DNA of 46,011 nt from Actinoplanes palleronii. GTDB taxonomy: Bacteria; Actinomycetota; Actinomycetes; Mycobacteriales; Micromonosporaceae. Below the pieces are notes generated by a model. It did not search any database, was not told where the DNA came from, and worked only from the letters and a program-made list of their open reading frames with translations. Each line of letters opens with the position of its first letter. The first letter of the stretch is position 1. This document shows positions 24,240 to 32,301 of the stretch, one piece after another. The stretch is from the NCBI RefSeq assembly GCF_016862315.1, contig NZ_BOMS01000086.1, positions 1-46,011 of the forward strand, given 5' to 3'. Both the position numbers and the translations under genes were made by a program.

Positions 24240-24298
24240 CCCGGCTGGCTGTCAGGGGTGCCTCACACCCCCGGAGACACCCCTGGAGACCAGCCGGG
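24240..24298 (+). repeat. Palindromic element, intergenic copy
   Basis: A nested inverted repeat: cccggctgg...ccagccggg outside and caggggtg...cacccctg inside. The 53 bases 24243-24295 align without gaps, about 43 identical, with the palindromic element inside the coding region at 38266-38318 (read on its coding strand). It lies 10 bases after cobF and may also act as its terminator. Confidence 0.75.
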
Positions 24299-24343
24299 CA
24301 CTACCGGGCGGCGGTCGCCGGCACACGTGAGCCGGGCCACATC

Positions 24344-24370
24344 TGTCACATCCGCGCGCCGCCGCGCGTC
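24344..24370 (+). promoter_or_regulatory. ECF41-type sigma factor promoter
   Basis: TGTCACA (24344-24350), 16 bases, CGTC (24367-24370). This equals the published target motif of ECF41 sigma factors, which typically control carboxymuconolactone decarboxylase, oxidoreductase or epimerase genes. It lies 45 bases before the start codon of exactly such a gene. No sigma factor gene is within the window. Confidence 0.7.
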
Positions 24371-24415
24371 ACCTCCTCGACGGAGCAACACCGACGGATG
24401 TGACGGGAGACGACG

Positions 24416-24874
24416 ATGGAAGCACGGATCACCAACCCGGCCGGGCTGCTGCCGGACGCGGTGCAGGCGGTCAACCTGCTCTACAAGGCGGCGCACTCGG
24501 CCGGCGTGCCCAGCACCATCCTCGAGCTGGTGCACCTGCGGGCCAGCCAGATCAACGGGTGCAGCCCGTGCGTCGACTCCGGCGCCCGGGCCATGCGGAA
24601 GAGCGGCGAGTCCGACGACCGCCTGTTCACCGTGCCGGTGTGGCGGGAGACGCCGTATTTCACCGAGCCGGAGCGGGCCGCGCTGGCCCTGGCCGAGTAC
24701 GCGACCCGGCTGGCCGACCGGCCCGACCCGGTGCCGGACGAGATCTGGGACGAGGCGGCGAAGCACTTCGCCGAGAAGGAGCTGGCGGCGATCGTCCTGT
24801 GGATCGCCACCACCAACTTCTTCAACCGGATCAACGCGGCCACGAAGCAGCCGGCCCCGCAGAACTGGGGCTGA
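24416..24874 (+). CDS. Carboxymuconolactone decarboxylase/AhpD-like protein
   Basis: 152 residues of the CMD/AhpD alpha-helical fold. The redox motif CSPC lies in LVHLRASQINGCSPCVDSGARAM with the expected upstream E (ILELVHL) and a downstream Asp/Ala-rich helix, as in alkylhydroperoxidase-like proteins that reduce or relay thiol oxidation. The second half (FTEPERAALALAEYATRL, VLWIATTNFFNRINAATK) is standard for the family. GGGAGA five bases before the ATG fixes the start. The upstream ECF41-type promoter suggests control by an extracytoplasmic-function sigma factor encoded elsewhere. A 10-bp inverted repeat, gtcacatccg and cggatgtgac, flanks the promoter at 24345 and 24395. It interrupts the cob gene region without an obvious role in it. 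Confidence 0.9.
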   Translation: MEARITNPAGLLPDAVQAVNLLYKAAHSAGVPSTILELVHLRASQINGCSPCVDSGARAMRKSGESDDRLFTVPVWRETPYFTEPERAALALAEYATRLADRPDPVPDEIWDEAAKHFAEKELAAIVLWIATTNFFNRINAATKQPAPQNWG

Positions 24875-24889
24875 CCCGCACCACCGAGC

Positions 24890-24928
24890 GTGTGACGTCC
24901 GGGTGCGGAGCGCACCCGGACGTCACAC
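24890..24928. terminator. 18-bp perfect hairpin between CMD and cobN genes
   Basis: Arms gtgtgacgtccgggtgcg (24890-24907) and its complement (24911-24928), loop gag. The right arm includes the cobN stop codon (24923-24925). It would terminate both convergent transcripts, but for cobN it begins before translation ends. Confidence 0.75.
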
Positions 24929-27900
24929 AGCCGGCGACACGCTCGCCGGGCCGGAATCCTCGAGGTCGCCCTCGGTCTCCAGGTAGAGCTGCTGGAGCGC
25001 CGCCAGGGTCGCCGGCTCCGGCGAGTCCCACAGCTTGCGCTCGGCGGCCTCCAGCAGACGCTCGGCGATGCCGTGCAGCGCCCACGGGTTCGACTGCCGC
25101 ATGAACTCCTGGTTCTCCGGGTCCAGCGCGTAGGACGCGGCGACCTGCTCGTACATCCAGTCGGTGACCACGCCGGCGGTCGCGTCGTACCCGAAGAGGT
25201 AGTCGACGGTGGCGGCCAGCTCGAAGGCGCCCTTGTAGCCGTGCCGGCGCATCGCGGCGATCCAGCGCGGGTTGACCACCCGGGCGCGGAAGATCCGCGC
25301 GGTCTCCTCGGTCAGGCTGCGGGTCCGCGTCGCGTCCGGGTTGGTGGAATCCCCGATGTACGCGGCGGGAGCCTTCCCGGTCAGCGCCCGCACCGTGGCG
25401 ATCATGCCGCCGTGGTACTGGAAGTAGTCGTCGGAGTCCATGATGTCGTGCTCGCGGGTGTCGATGTTCTTGGCCGCGATGTCCATCCGCCGGTACGCGT
25501 TCTCCATGTCCGCGCGGGCCGGTACCCCGTCCAGGTCCCGCCCGTACGCGAAGCCGCCCCACACCGCGTACACCTCGGCCAGGTCGGCGTCGTCGCGCCA
25601 GTTCCGGCTGTCCAGCAGCGGGAGGATGCCGGCGCCGTACGCTCCCGGCCGGGACCCGAAGATCCGCATGGTGGCGCGCCGCCAGTCGCCGTGCTCGCCC
25701 TGGTCGCGCAGTGCGTGCTCGCGGACGTAGTTGTCCGGCTCGTCGAGCGCCGCGACGAGTGTGAACGCGTCGTCGAGCATCGCCACCACGTGCGGGAACG
25801 CGTCCCGGAAGAACCCGGAGATGCGCACCGTCACGTCGACCCGCGGCCGGCCCAGCTCCTCGCGGGCGATCGGCTCGAGGCCGGTGACCCGCCGCGACGC
25901 CGGGTCCCAGATCGGGCGGACCCCGATCAGCGCCAGGATCTCGGCGATGTCGTCACCGGCGGTGCGCATGGCGCTGGTCCCCCACGCGGACAGCCCGACC
26001 GATTTCGGCCAGTCGCCGTAGTCCTTGCGGTACCGCGCCAGCAGCGAGTCGGCCATCGCCTGGCCGGTCTCCCAGGCGAGCGAGCTGGGGATCGCCTTCG
26101 GGTCGACCGAGTAGAAGTTGCGGCCGGTGGGCAGCACGTTGATCAGGCCGCGCAGCGGGGAGCCGCTGGGACCGGCCGGGACGTACCCGCCGTCCAGGGC
26201 GTGCAGCACGTTGGTCAGCTCGTCGGTGGTGCGGGCGAGCCGGGGAACGATCTCGGTGGCGGCGAAGGACAGCACACGCAGAACATCCGGATTATCGGAC
26301 AAATCCGAGAAATCGGCAGTGGGCCAGCCGCGCTCCTCCATCGCGATGATCAACGCGCGCGCCGTCGCCTCGACCGCGTCGGTCTCCGACGTCGACGCGT
26401 CCTCCGCCAGGCCCAGCGCCTCCCGCAACCCGGGCAGCGCGGCCACCTTCCCGGCCCACATCTGCCGGGCCCGGAGCATCGCCAGCACCAGGTTCACCCG
26501 GGCCTCGCCGACCGGAGCGGCGCCGAGCACGTGCAGCCCGTCCCGGATCTGCACGTCCTTGACCTCGCACAGCCAGCCGTCGATGTGCATGATGAAGTCG
26601 TCGAACTGCTCGTCGTCCGGCCGGTTCGCCAGGCCCAGGTCGTGGTCCATCTTCGCGGCCTGGATCAGCGTCCAGATCTGCGCCCGGATGGCCGGCAGTT
26701 TCGCCGGGTCGAGCGCCGCGATGTTGGCGTGCTCGTCGAGCAGCTGTTCGAGGCGGGCGATGTCACCGTACGACTCGGCCCGCGCCATCGGCGGGATCAG
26801 GTGGTCGACGAGGGTCGCGTGCGCGCGCCGCTTGGCCTGCGTGCCCTCGCCCGGGTCGTTGACCAGGAACGGGTAGATCAGCGGCAGGTCACCGAGTGCC
26901 GCGTCGGTGCCGTCCGACGCGGACATCCCGACGTTCTTGCCGGGCAGCCACTCGAGGTTGCCGTGCTTGCCCACGTGCACCACGGCGTGCGCGCCGAAGT
27001 CGTCGGCCAGCCAGCGGTACGCGGCCAGGTAGTGGTGGCTCGGCGGCAGGTCCGGGTCGTGGTAGATGGCGACCGGGTTGGCGCCGAACCCGCGCGGCGG
27101 CTGCACCATCACCACGATGTTCTCGTCGCGCAGCGCGGCCAGCACGATGTCGCCGTCGTGGGTGTAGAGCTCGCCGGGCGGCGGTCCCCAGTGCTGCACG
27201 ATCCGGTCGCGGAAGTCCTCCGGCAGCGTGTCGAAGAACGCCTGGTAGGACGCGCCGGAGATGCGCACCGGGTTGGCCGCCAACTGCTCCTCGGTGAGCC
27301 AGTCCGGGTCCTGCCCGCCGGCCGCGATCAGCGTGTGGATCAGCCCGTCGCCGTCGTAGGAACCGAAGTCACCGATCCGGTAGCCCTGTCCGGCAAACGC
27401 CGCCAGCAGCGCCACCGTCGAGGCGGGGGTGTCCAGGCCGACCGCGTTGCCGATCCGCGAGTGCTTCGTCGGATAGGCCGACAGCATCACCGCGATCCGC
27501 CGCTCAGCCGGCGGGGTGTGCCGCAGCCGGGCGTGCGCGACCGCGATCCCGGCCACCCGCAGCGCCCGCTCCGGGTCGGCCACGTAGACCGACAGCCCGT
27601 CCCGGTCGATCTCCTTGAACGAGAACGGCACCGTGATGATCCGGCCGTCGAACTCCGGGATGGCGACCTGGGTCGCGGCGTCCAGCGGGCTCAGCCCGTC
27701 GTCGCTCGCCTGCCAGGTGGCCCGCGAGCTGGTCAGGCACAGTCCTTGCAGGATCGGCACGTCCAGGTCGGCCAGCACGCCGACGTCCCACGCCTCGTCG
27801 TCGCCACCCGCGCCCGCCGTGGCCGGCTTGGTGCCGCCGGCCGCCAGCACCGTCACCACCAGCGCGTCCGCCTTGCGCAGCTCGGCCAGCAGCTCCGGCG

Positions 27901-28483
27901 CGGCGGTCCGCAGCGAGGCCGTGAAGATCGGCAGTGGGCGGGCGCCCTTGGCCTCGATCGCGTCGCAGAGCGCGTGCACGAACGCGGTGTTGCCGGCCAT
28001 GTGGTGCGCGCGGTAATAGAGCACCGCGACGGTGGTCCGCACGTCGGCGGCCACTTCCGGCCGGGGCAGCAGGCCCCACTGCGGGCTCTCCACCGGCGGC
28101 GCGAACCCGTTGCCGGTGAGCAGCACGGTGTCCGAGAGGAAGTCGTGCAGCGCCACCAGGTTGTCCGCGCCGCCCTGTGCCAGGTAGGTGTGCGCGTCGG
28201 CGGCGATGCCGGCCGGGACCGAGGAGAGCTTCATCAGGTCGGCGTCCGGCAGCATCTCGCCGCCGAGCACGAGCACCGGGAGGTCGCCGCCGAGCAGCGC
28301 GTCCAGGCCCTCTTCCCAGGCCCGGCGGCCGCCGAGGATCCGGACCACGACCAGTTCGACCCCGTCGAGCAGGGCCGGCAGGTCGTCGACTCCGGTGCGG
28401 GCCGGGTTGGCCAGCCGCCAGGCCGAGCCGCTGGCCCGGGCGCTGAGCAGGTCCGTGTCGGACGTCGACAGCAGCAGAAACAC
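24923..28483 (-). CDS. cobN: Aerobic cobaltochelatase subunit CobN
   Basis: 1186 residues, the large catalytic subunit of the CobNST ATP-dependent chelatase that inserts cobalt into hydrogenobyrinic acid a,c-diamide. The length is as expected. Recognised segments are MFLLLSTSDTDLLSARASG at the N-terminus, VVLYYRAHHMAGNTAFVHALCDAIE, ERRIAVMLSAYPTKHSRIGNAVGLDTPAS, HVGKHGNLEWLPGKNVGMS, GRNFYSVDPKAIPSSLAWETG and DSDDYFQYHGGMIATVRALTG. The GTG start is supported by GGGGAG seven bases upstream. The smaller chelatase subunits are not in the window. A cobalamin riboswitch lies in the leader, so vitamin B12 should repress it. It runs opposite to the other cob genes. Confidence 0.96.
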   Translation of the reverse strand: MFLLLSTSDTDLLSARASGSAWRLANPARTGVDDLPALLDGVELVVVRILGGRRAWEEGLDALLGGDLPVLVLGGEMLPDADLMKLSSVPAGIAADAHTYLAQGGADNLVALHDFLSDTVLLTGNGFAPPVESPQWGLLPRPEVAADVRTTVAVLYYRAHHMAGNTAFVHALCDAIEAKGARPLPIFTASLRTAAPELLAELRKADALVVTVLAAGGTKPATAGAGGDDEAWDVGVLADLDVPILQGLCLTSSRATWQASDDGLSPLDAATQVAIPEFDGRIITVPFSFKEIDRDGLSVYVADPERALRVAGIAVAHARLRHTPPAERRIAVMLSAYPTKHSRIGNAVGLDTPASTVALLAAFAGQGYRIGDFGSYDGDGLIHTLIAAGGQDPDWLTEEQLAANPVRISGASYQAFFDTLPEDFRDRIVQHWGPPPGELYTHDGDIVLAALRDENIVVMVQPPRGFGANPVAIYHDPDLPPSHHYLAAYRWLADDFGAHAVVHVGKHGNLEWLPGKNVGMSASDGTDAALGDLPLIYPFLVNDPGEGTQAKRRAHATLVDHLIPPMARAESYGDIARLEQLLDEHANIAALDPAKLPAIRAQIWTLIQAAKMDHDLGLANRPDDEQFDDFIMHIDGWLCEVKDVQIRDGLHVLGAAPVGEARVNLVLAMLRARQMWAGKVAALPGLREALGLAEDASTSETDAVEATARALIIAMEERGWPTADFSDLSDNPDVLRVLSFAATEIVPRLARTTDELTNVLHALDGGYVPAGPSGSPLRGLINVLPTGRNFYSVDPKAIPSSLAWETGQAMADSLLARYRKDYGDWPKSVGLSAWGTSAMRTAGDDIAEILALIGVRPIWDPASRRVTGLEPIAREELGRPRVDVTVRISGFFRDAFPHVVAMLDDAFTLVAALDEPDNYVREHALRDQGEHGDWRRATMRIFGSRPGAYGAGILPLLDSRNWRDDADLAEVYAVWGGFAYGRDLDGVPARADMENAYRRMDIAAKNIDTREHDIMDSDDYFQYHGGMIATVRALTGKAPAAYIGDSTNPDATRTRSLTEETARIFRARVVNPRWIAAMRRHGYKGAFELAATVDYLFGYDATAGVVTDWMYEQVAASYALDPENQEFMRQSNPWALHGIAERLLEAAERKLWDSPEPATLAALQQLYLETEGDLEDSGPASVSPAV

Positions 28484-28530
28484 GCGTGCGCTCCCCTCGG
28501 GGTCCGCGCCCCGGGTAGTGGTGAGAAAAC

Positions 28531-28625
28531 GGCGACCGGAGTTCCTGGCTCCCGGGCTCGGTGCAAGCCCGGTGACAGTGGCGGGACCGCGCCGGACTCG
28601 CACCGGCTTCCTCCGCGGCGTCGCC
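28531..28625 (-). promoter_or_regulatory. Cobalamin riboswitch in the cobN leader
   Basis: On the minus strand the conserved elements appear in order: ggaagccggtgcgagtccgg, then cccgccactgtcaccggg, then gagccaggaactc (the B12 box). A closing helix ggcgac/gtcgcc (28620-28625 with 28531-28536) encloses them. The downstream sequence ggggcgcggaccccgagggg could pair so as to mask the GGGGAG ribosome binding site of cobN, which fits translational control; that part is inferred. Confidence 0.88.
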
Positions 28626-28725
28626 GCTCGATTTCGTCTGTTCCGGTACACGGTACTGGAGGCCCGGAACCGCTCCGGTTGTGATGCTGCCGACCCGAGG
28701 ATGTGATCGCGCCGGAGCCCGCCCG

Positions 28726-28731
28726 TAGTAT
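28726..28731 (+). promoter_or_regulatory. Leaderless -10 box (TAGTAT) of cobG
   Basis: TAGTAT, seven bases, then GTG at 28739. A leaderless cobG mRNA would have no 5' leader and so cannot use the opposite-strand riboswitch. Confidence 0.5.
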
Positions 28732-28738
28732 CCGGGCC

Positions 28739-29965
28739 GTGACACCCCTCCGTCAGTCCGACACCGACGCCTGCCCCGGCGCGCTGCGGCTGCATGCCGC
28801 CGCCGACGGGCTGCTGGCCCGGGTCCGGCTGCCCGGTGGCTCGCTGACCGGCGCCCAGCTGCGCTCGCTGAGCGCGCTCGCCGCGGAGTTCGGCGACGGT
28901 CGCCTGGAGCTGACCTCCCGGGCGAACCTCCAGATCAGAGGCCTCCAGCAGGACCACGCGGAGACGGTGGCGGTCCACTTGCGCGCCGCCGGTCTGCTGC
29001 CGTCGACAACCCACGATTCTGTACGGAACATCGCCGCGCCACCCCTCGCCGACATCGGCACCCGTCACCTGGTGACCGCTCTGGACGCCGCCCTGCTCGC
29101 CGAGCCGGCGCTCGTCGCGCTGCCCGGCAAGTTCCTGTTCGCGATCGGTCACGTGCCGCTCGCCGCGGACGTCGCCGCCGTGCCGGACGGTCCCGGGTTC
29201 GCGATCCGGTTCGCCGGCCACGACACCGGCCTGCGGGTGGCCGCCGGCCGGGTGGTGGCCACGCTGATCGCCGCCGCGCACGCGTTCCTGGCCGAGCGTG
29301 CGGCGCAGCGCGACGACCGGGCGGCCGGGGCGGCCTGGCGACTGCGGGAACTGGCCGACGGACCGGCGCGAGTCTCGGCCCGGGTCACCGCGGCGACCGG
29401 GGTGACCGCGGTGGACGTGCCCGCGGCGACGCCGGTCGAGACGGTGGAGCCGAGCTCCCTGGTCGGCGTCGTGACCGGGAGTGGTCAGAGCGCTGCCGGC
29501 GCGTTGGTGCCGCTGGGCCGGCTCGAGAACGTACAAGCAAAGGTGTTGTCGGACGCGGAGCGTCTGGTTGTCACGCCGTGGCGTGGGGTCCTGGTGCCGG
29601 ACCTCACCGAGGCCGCGGCCGCCGCCTGGACCGACCGGATGGCCGCGACCGGCCTGGTGGTCACCGCGACCTCGCGCTGGACCGGGGTGAGTGCCTGCGC
29701 GGGCCGGCCCGGATGCGCGAAATCGCTCGCCGACGTGCGGGCCGACGCCGGGAACGCGACCCGGTTCGTGGCCGGGCTGCCGGCGCACTGGGTCGGCTGC
29801 GCCCGGGCCTGCGGAAGCCCCGCGGGCCGGCACGTGCGGGTCGAGGCGACCGATTCCGGCTATGCCGTGAGCCGCCGGGACGACCCGGACACGGCAACGA
29901 GGACATTCCCGGCGACGAGCGACGCGGCGCTGGGCGAGACGGTGGCGGGGGCGAGGAGAGCCTGA
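28739..29965 (+). CDS. cobG: Precorrin-3B synthase, CobG
   Basis: 408 residues, an O2-dependent monooxygenase related to sulphite/nitrite reductases that makes precorrin-3B. It begins with DACPGALRLHAAADGLLARVRLPGG and contains LELTSRANLQIRGL (ferredoxin-like half) and a C-terminal iron-sulphur/sirohaem motif, C-A-G-R-P-G-C then WVGCARAC. Its presence marks the aerobic pathway. The GTG at 28739 is chosen because TAGTAT is seven bases upstream; a GTG at 28703 would add 12 residues. The stop codon overlaps the start of cobH by one base (TGATG), so it heads a three-gene cobG-cobH-cobIJ operon. Confidence 0.92.
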   Translation: MTPLRQSDTDACPGALRLHAAADGLLARVRLPGGSLTGAQLRSLSALAAEFGDGRLELTSRANLQIRGLQQDHAETVAVHLRAAGLLPSTTHDSVRNIAAPPLADIGTRHLVTALDAALLAEPALVALPGKFLFAIGHVPLAADVAAVPDGPGFAIRFAGHDTGLRVAAGRVVATLIAAAHAFLAERAAQRDDRAAGAAWRLRELADGPARVSARVTAATGVTAVDVPAATPVETVEPSSLVGVVTGSGQSAAGALVPLGRLENVQAKVLSDAERLVVTPWRGVLVPDLTEAAAAAWTDRMAATGLVVTATSRWTGVSACAGRPGCAKSLADVRADAGNATRFVAGLPAHWVGCARACGSPAGRHVRVEATDSGYAVSRRDDPDTATRTFPATSDAALGETVAGARRA

Positions 29966-30582
29966 TGGAGTACGAGAAGGACGGCGCGGAGATCTACCGG
30001 CGGTCGTTCGCCACCATCCGGGCCGAGGCCGACCTGGCCGGGCTGCCCGAGGACGTCGCCCGGGTGGTGGTCCGGATGATCCACGCCTGCGGCATGGTCG
30101 ACCTGGTGCGGGACGTGCGGTTCAGCCCCGGTGTGGCGACCGCGGCCCGCAAGGCGCTGCTCGGCGGCGCGCCGATCCTGTGCGACGCGCAGATGGTGGC
30201 CTCCGGCATCACCCGGTCCCGGCTGCCCGCCGCCAACGACGTGGTGTGCACACTGCGCGACCCGGCCGTACCGGAGATCGCCCGGACGATCGGGAACACC
30301 CGCAGCGCCGCGGCCATGGACCTCTGGGGTGACCGCCTCGGCGGCGCCGTGGTGGCCATCGGCAACGCGCCGACCGCGCTGTTCCGTCTGCTGGAGATGG
30401 TCGCGGCGGGCGCGCCGCGACCGGCCGCGGTGCTCGGCATCCCGGTGGGCTTCATCGGCGCGGCCGAGTCCAAGGACGCGCTGGCCGAGTCCGGACTGGA
30501 ATACCTGATCGTGCGCGGGCGGCGGGGTGGCAGCGCGATGACCGCGGCCGCGGTGAACGCCCTGGCCCAGGAAGCGGAATGA
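29965..30582 (+). CDS. cobH: Precorrin-8X methylmutase, CobH
   Basis: 205 residues, the enzyme that migrates the C-11 methyl to C-12 to give hydrogenobyrinic acid. Seen are YEKDGAEIYRRSFATIRAEADL, the catalytic His in VVVRMIHACGMVDLV, GAPILCDAQMVASGITRSRLP, and the C-terminal VGFIGAAESKDAL and LIVRGRRGGSAMTAAAVNAL, all invariant-type blocks in the family. The length is normal. The ATG overlaps the cobG stop by one base and the stop overlaps the cobIJ start by four (ATGA), showing translational coupling. Confidence 0.95.
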   Translation: MEYEKDGAEIYRRSFATIRAEADLAGLPEDVARVVVRMIHACGMVDLVRDVRFSPGVATAARKALLGGAPILCDAQMVASGITRSRLPAANDVVCTLRDPAVPEIARTIGNTRSAAAMDLWGDRLGGAVVAIGNAPTALFRLLEMVAAGAPRPAAVLGIPVGFIGAAESKDALAESGLEYLIVRGRRGGSAMTAAAVNALAQEAE

Positions 30583-32117
30583 GCAAGATGACGAACGACG
30601 TACGCCCCGGCCGGCTCTACGGTGTCGGGCTCGGTCCCGGCGACCCGGAGCTGATCACGATCAAGGCGGCCCGGCTGATCGCGGCGGCCGACGTGATCGC
30701 CTACCACGCGGCGCGGCACGGTCGCAGCAACGCCCGCGCGATCGCGGCCGGTCACCTGCGGGCCGACCACGTCGAGGAAGCCCTGATCTACCCGGTGACC
30801 ACCGAGACCACCGACCACCCCGGTGGTTATCAGGGCGCCATCGACGATTTCTACGAGCAGGCCGCGGCCCGGCTCGCCGCGCACCTGGACGCCGGGCGCG
30901 ACGTGGTGGTGCTGGCCGAGGGCGACCCGTTCTTCTACGGCTCCTACATGCACATGCACAAACGGCTGGCGCACCGCTACGAGACCGCGGTCGTACCCGG
31001 CGTGACCTCGGTGAGCGCGGCCTCGGCGGTGCTCGGTCGGCCGCTGATGGAACGCGACGAGGTGCTCACCGTGCTGCCCGGCACGCTGCCGCCGGACGAG
31101 CTGGCGCAGCGGCTGGCCGGCACCGACTCGGCCGCGGTGATGAAGCTGGGCCGGACGTTCGACGGCGTACGGTCGGCCCTGGAACAGGCCGGGCGGCTGG
31201 ACGACGCGTTCTACGTGGAGCGCGCCACCATGGCCGAGCAGCGGGTCGGCCGGCTGGCCGAGGTGGACCCGGCGACCGTGCCGTATTTCTCGCTGGCCCT
31301 GCTGCCGAGCCCGGCGGCGACCGCGTTCGTCGACGGTCCCCCGGCGGAGCCGGCGGAGCAGCGGCCCGGCGGGGTGACAGTGGTCGGGCTGGGTCCCGGC
31401 GCGCGGGAGTGGCTCACCCCGGAGGCGCGGGCCGCGCTGGCCGGCGCCGACGACGTGGTCGGCTACACCACCTATGTGGATCGGGTGCCGGTGCACCCGC
31501 GGCAGCGGCGGCACGCCTCCGACAACCGGGTCGAGGCCGAACGCGCCGCGTTCGCGCTGGACCTGGCGAAGCAGGGCCGCCGCGTGGTGGTGGTGTCGTC
31601 CGGCGACCCGGGGGTGTTCGCGATGGCCGCCGCCGTGCTGGAGGTGGCCGAGGACCCGCAGTGGAAGGACGTACCGGTGCGGATCGTGCCGGGGCTGACC
31701 GCGGCGCAGGCGGTCGCCAGCCGGGCCGGCGCGCCGCTCGGGCACGACTTCTGCGTCATGTCGCTCTCCGACCGGCTCAAGCCGTGGTCGGTGATCGAGA
31801 AGCGGCTGGCCGGTGCGGCCGCCGCCGACCTGGTCATCGCGCTCTACAACCCGGCCTCGCAGACCCGCAAGGAGCAGCTGGTGCGGGCCCGGGAGCTGCT
31901 GCTGGAGCACCGGGCGGCGAGCACGCCGGTGGTGGTCGGCCGGGACGTCGGCGGGCCGGAGGAGTCGGTGCGGGTCACCACGCTGGGCGAGCTCGACCCG
32001 GCGACCGTGGACATGCGCTGCCTGCTGATCGTCGGCTCGTCGCAGACCCGGGCGGTGACCCGGGGCGACGGCGACACCGTCGTCTACACGCCGCGGCACT
32101 ACCCGCAGCCCGCCTAG
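30579..32117 (+). CDS. cobIJ: Fused precorrin-2 C20-methyltransferase/precorrin-3B C17-methyltransferase (CobIJ)
   Basis: 512 residues made of two tetrapyrrole methylase domains. The first (about 10-250) is CobI-like: LYGVGLGPGDPELITIKAARLI, LAEGDPFFYGSYMHMHKRL, VVPGVTSVSAASAVLGRPL. The second (about 264-510) is CobJ-like: VTVVGLGPGAREWLTPEARAAL, VVGYTTYVDRV, VVVSSGDPGVFAMAAAVLE, IVPGLTAAQAVASRAGAPLGHDFCVMSLSD and ALYNPASQTRKEQL. A Pro/Glu linker (PPAEPAEQRPGG) joins them. The fusion is common in actinobacteria and should channel precorrin-2 to precorrin-4 steps around CobG. It is the last gene of the operon; 184 bases separate it from the glycosidase gene. Confidence 0.95.
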   Translation: MSKMTNDVRPGRLYGVGLGPGDPELITIKAARLIAAADVIAYHAARHGRSNARAIAAGHLRADHVEEALIYPVTTETTDHPGGYQGAIDDFYEQAAARLAAHLDAGRDVVVLAEGDPFFYGSYMHMHKRLAHRYETAVVPGVTSVSAASAVLGRPLMERDEVLTVLPGTLPPDELAQRLAGTDSAAVMKLGRTFDGVRSALEQAGRLDDAFYVERATMAEQRVGRLAEVDPATVPYFSLALLPSPAATAFVDGPPAEPAEQRPGGVTVVGLGPGAREWLTPEARAALAGADDVVGYTTYVDRVPVHPRQRRHASDNRVEAERAAFALDLAKQGRRVVVVSSGDPGVFAMAAAVLEVAEDPQWKDVPVRIVPGLTAAQAVASRAGAPLGHDFCVMSLSDRLKPWSVIEKRLAGAAAADLVIALYNPASQTRKEQLVRARELLLEHRAASTPVVVGRDVGGPEESVRVTTLGELDPATVDMRCLLIVGSSQTRAVTRGDGDTVVYTPRHYPQPA

Positions 32118-32167
32118 CCTGCGCACAGCCGTGGCCGACCATCGGCTACGAACGGGGAAATGAAGCC

Positions 32168-32296
32168 GGTGCTTTTGTCCACTCCCGGATCGCAACGGAG
32201 GGCAACCGCACTGCACGGCGAGTTAACTGACGGCGGTGCCGGCGCAGCCGAATGAAGAGGGGCCACCCGAAAAGCACCTTCAGCAAAGGGCCCCCC
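32168..32296 (+). ncRNA. Structured 5' leader RNA of the glycosidase gene, class unknown
   Basis: A perfect 9-bp long-range helix, ggtgctttt (32168-32176) with aaaagcacc (32270-32278), closes a 93-base domain. Inside are a ctcc/ggag hairpin, a gcactgc/gcggtgc stem with one G-U pair, and an agttaact palindrome. A second possible helix, ggggcc (32259-32264) with ggcccc (32289-32294), would cross the first and end just before the ATG at 32302, as in a switch. gggcaacc and ggcgcagcc faintly resemble class-I cyclic-di-GMP riboswitch parts, but the match is too poor to assign. Confidence 0.5.
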
Positions 32297-32301
32297 ACCT
32301 G

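Noticed and set aside
25073..28684. Open frame of about 1200 codons opposite cobN
   Set aside because: Composition is dominated by Arg, Val, Gly and His, no domain is seen, and it also crosses the riboswitch.
32168..32278. Assignment as a c-di-AMP (ydaO) or second cobalamin riboswitch
   Set aside because: gaagccggtg and cgcactgcacgg recall B12 elements, but the B12 box gccagg is missing and spacing is wrong; ydaO hallmarks such as ggggtgaat are absent.
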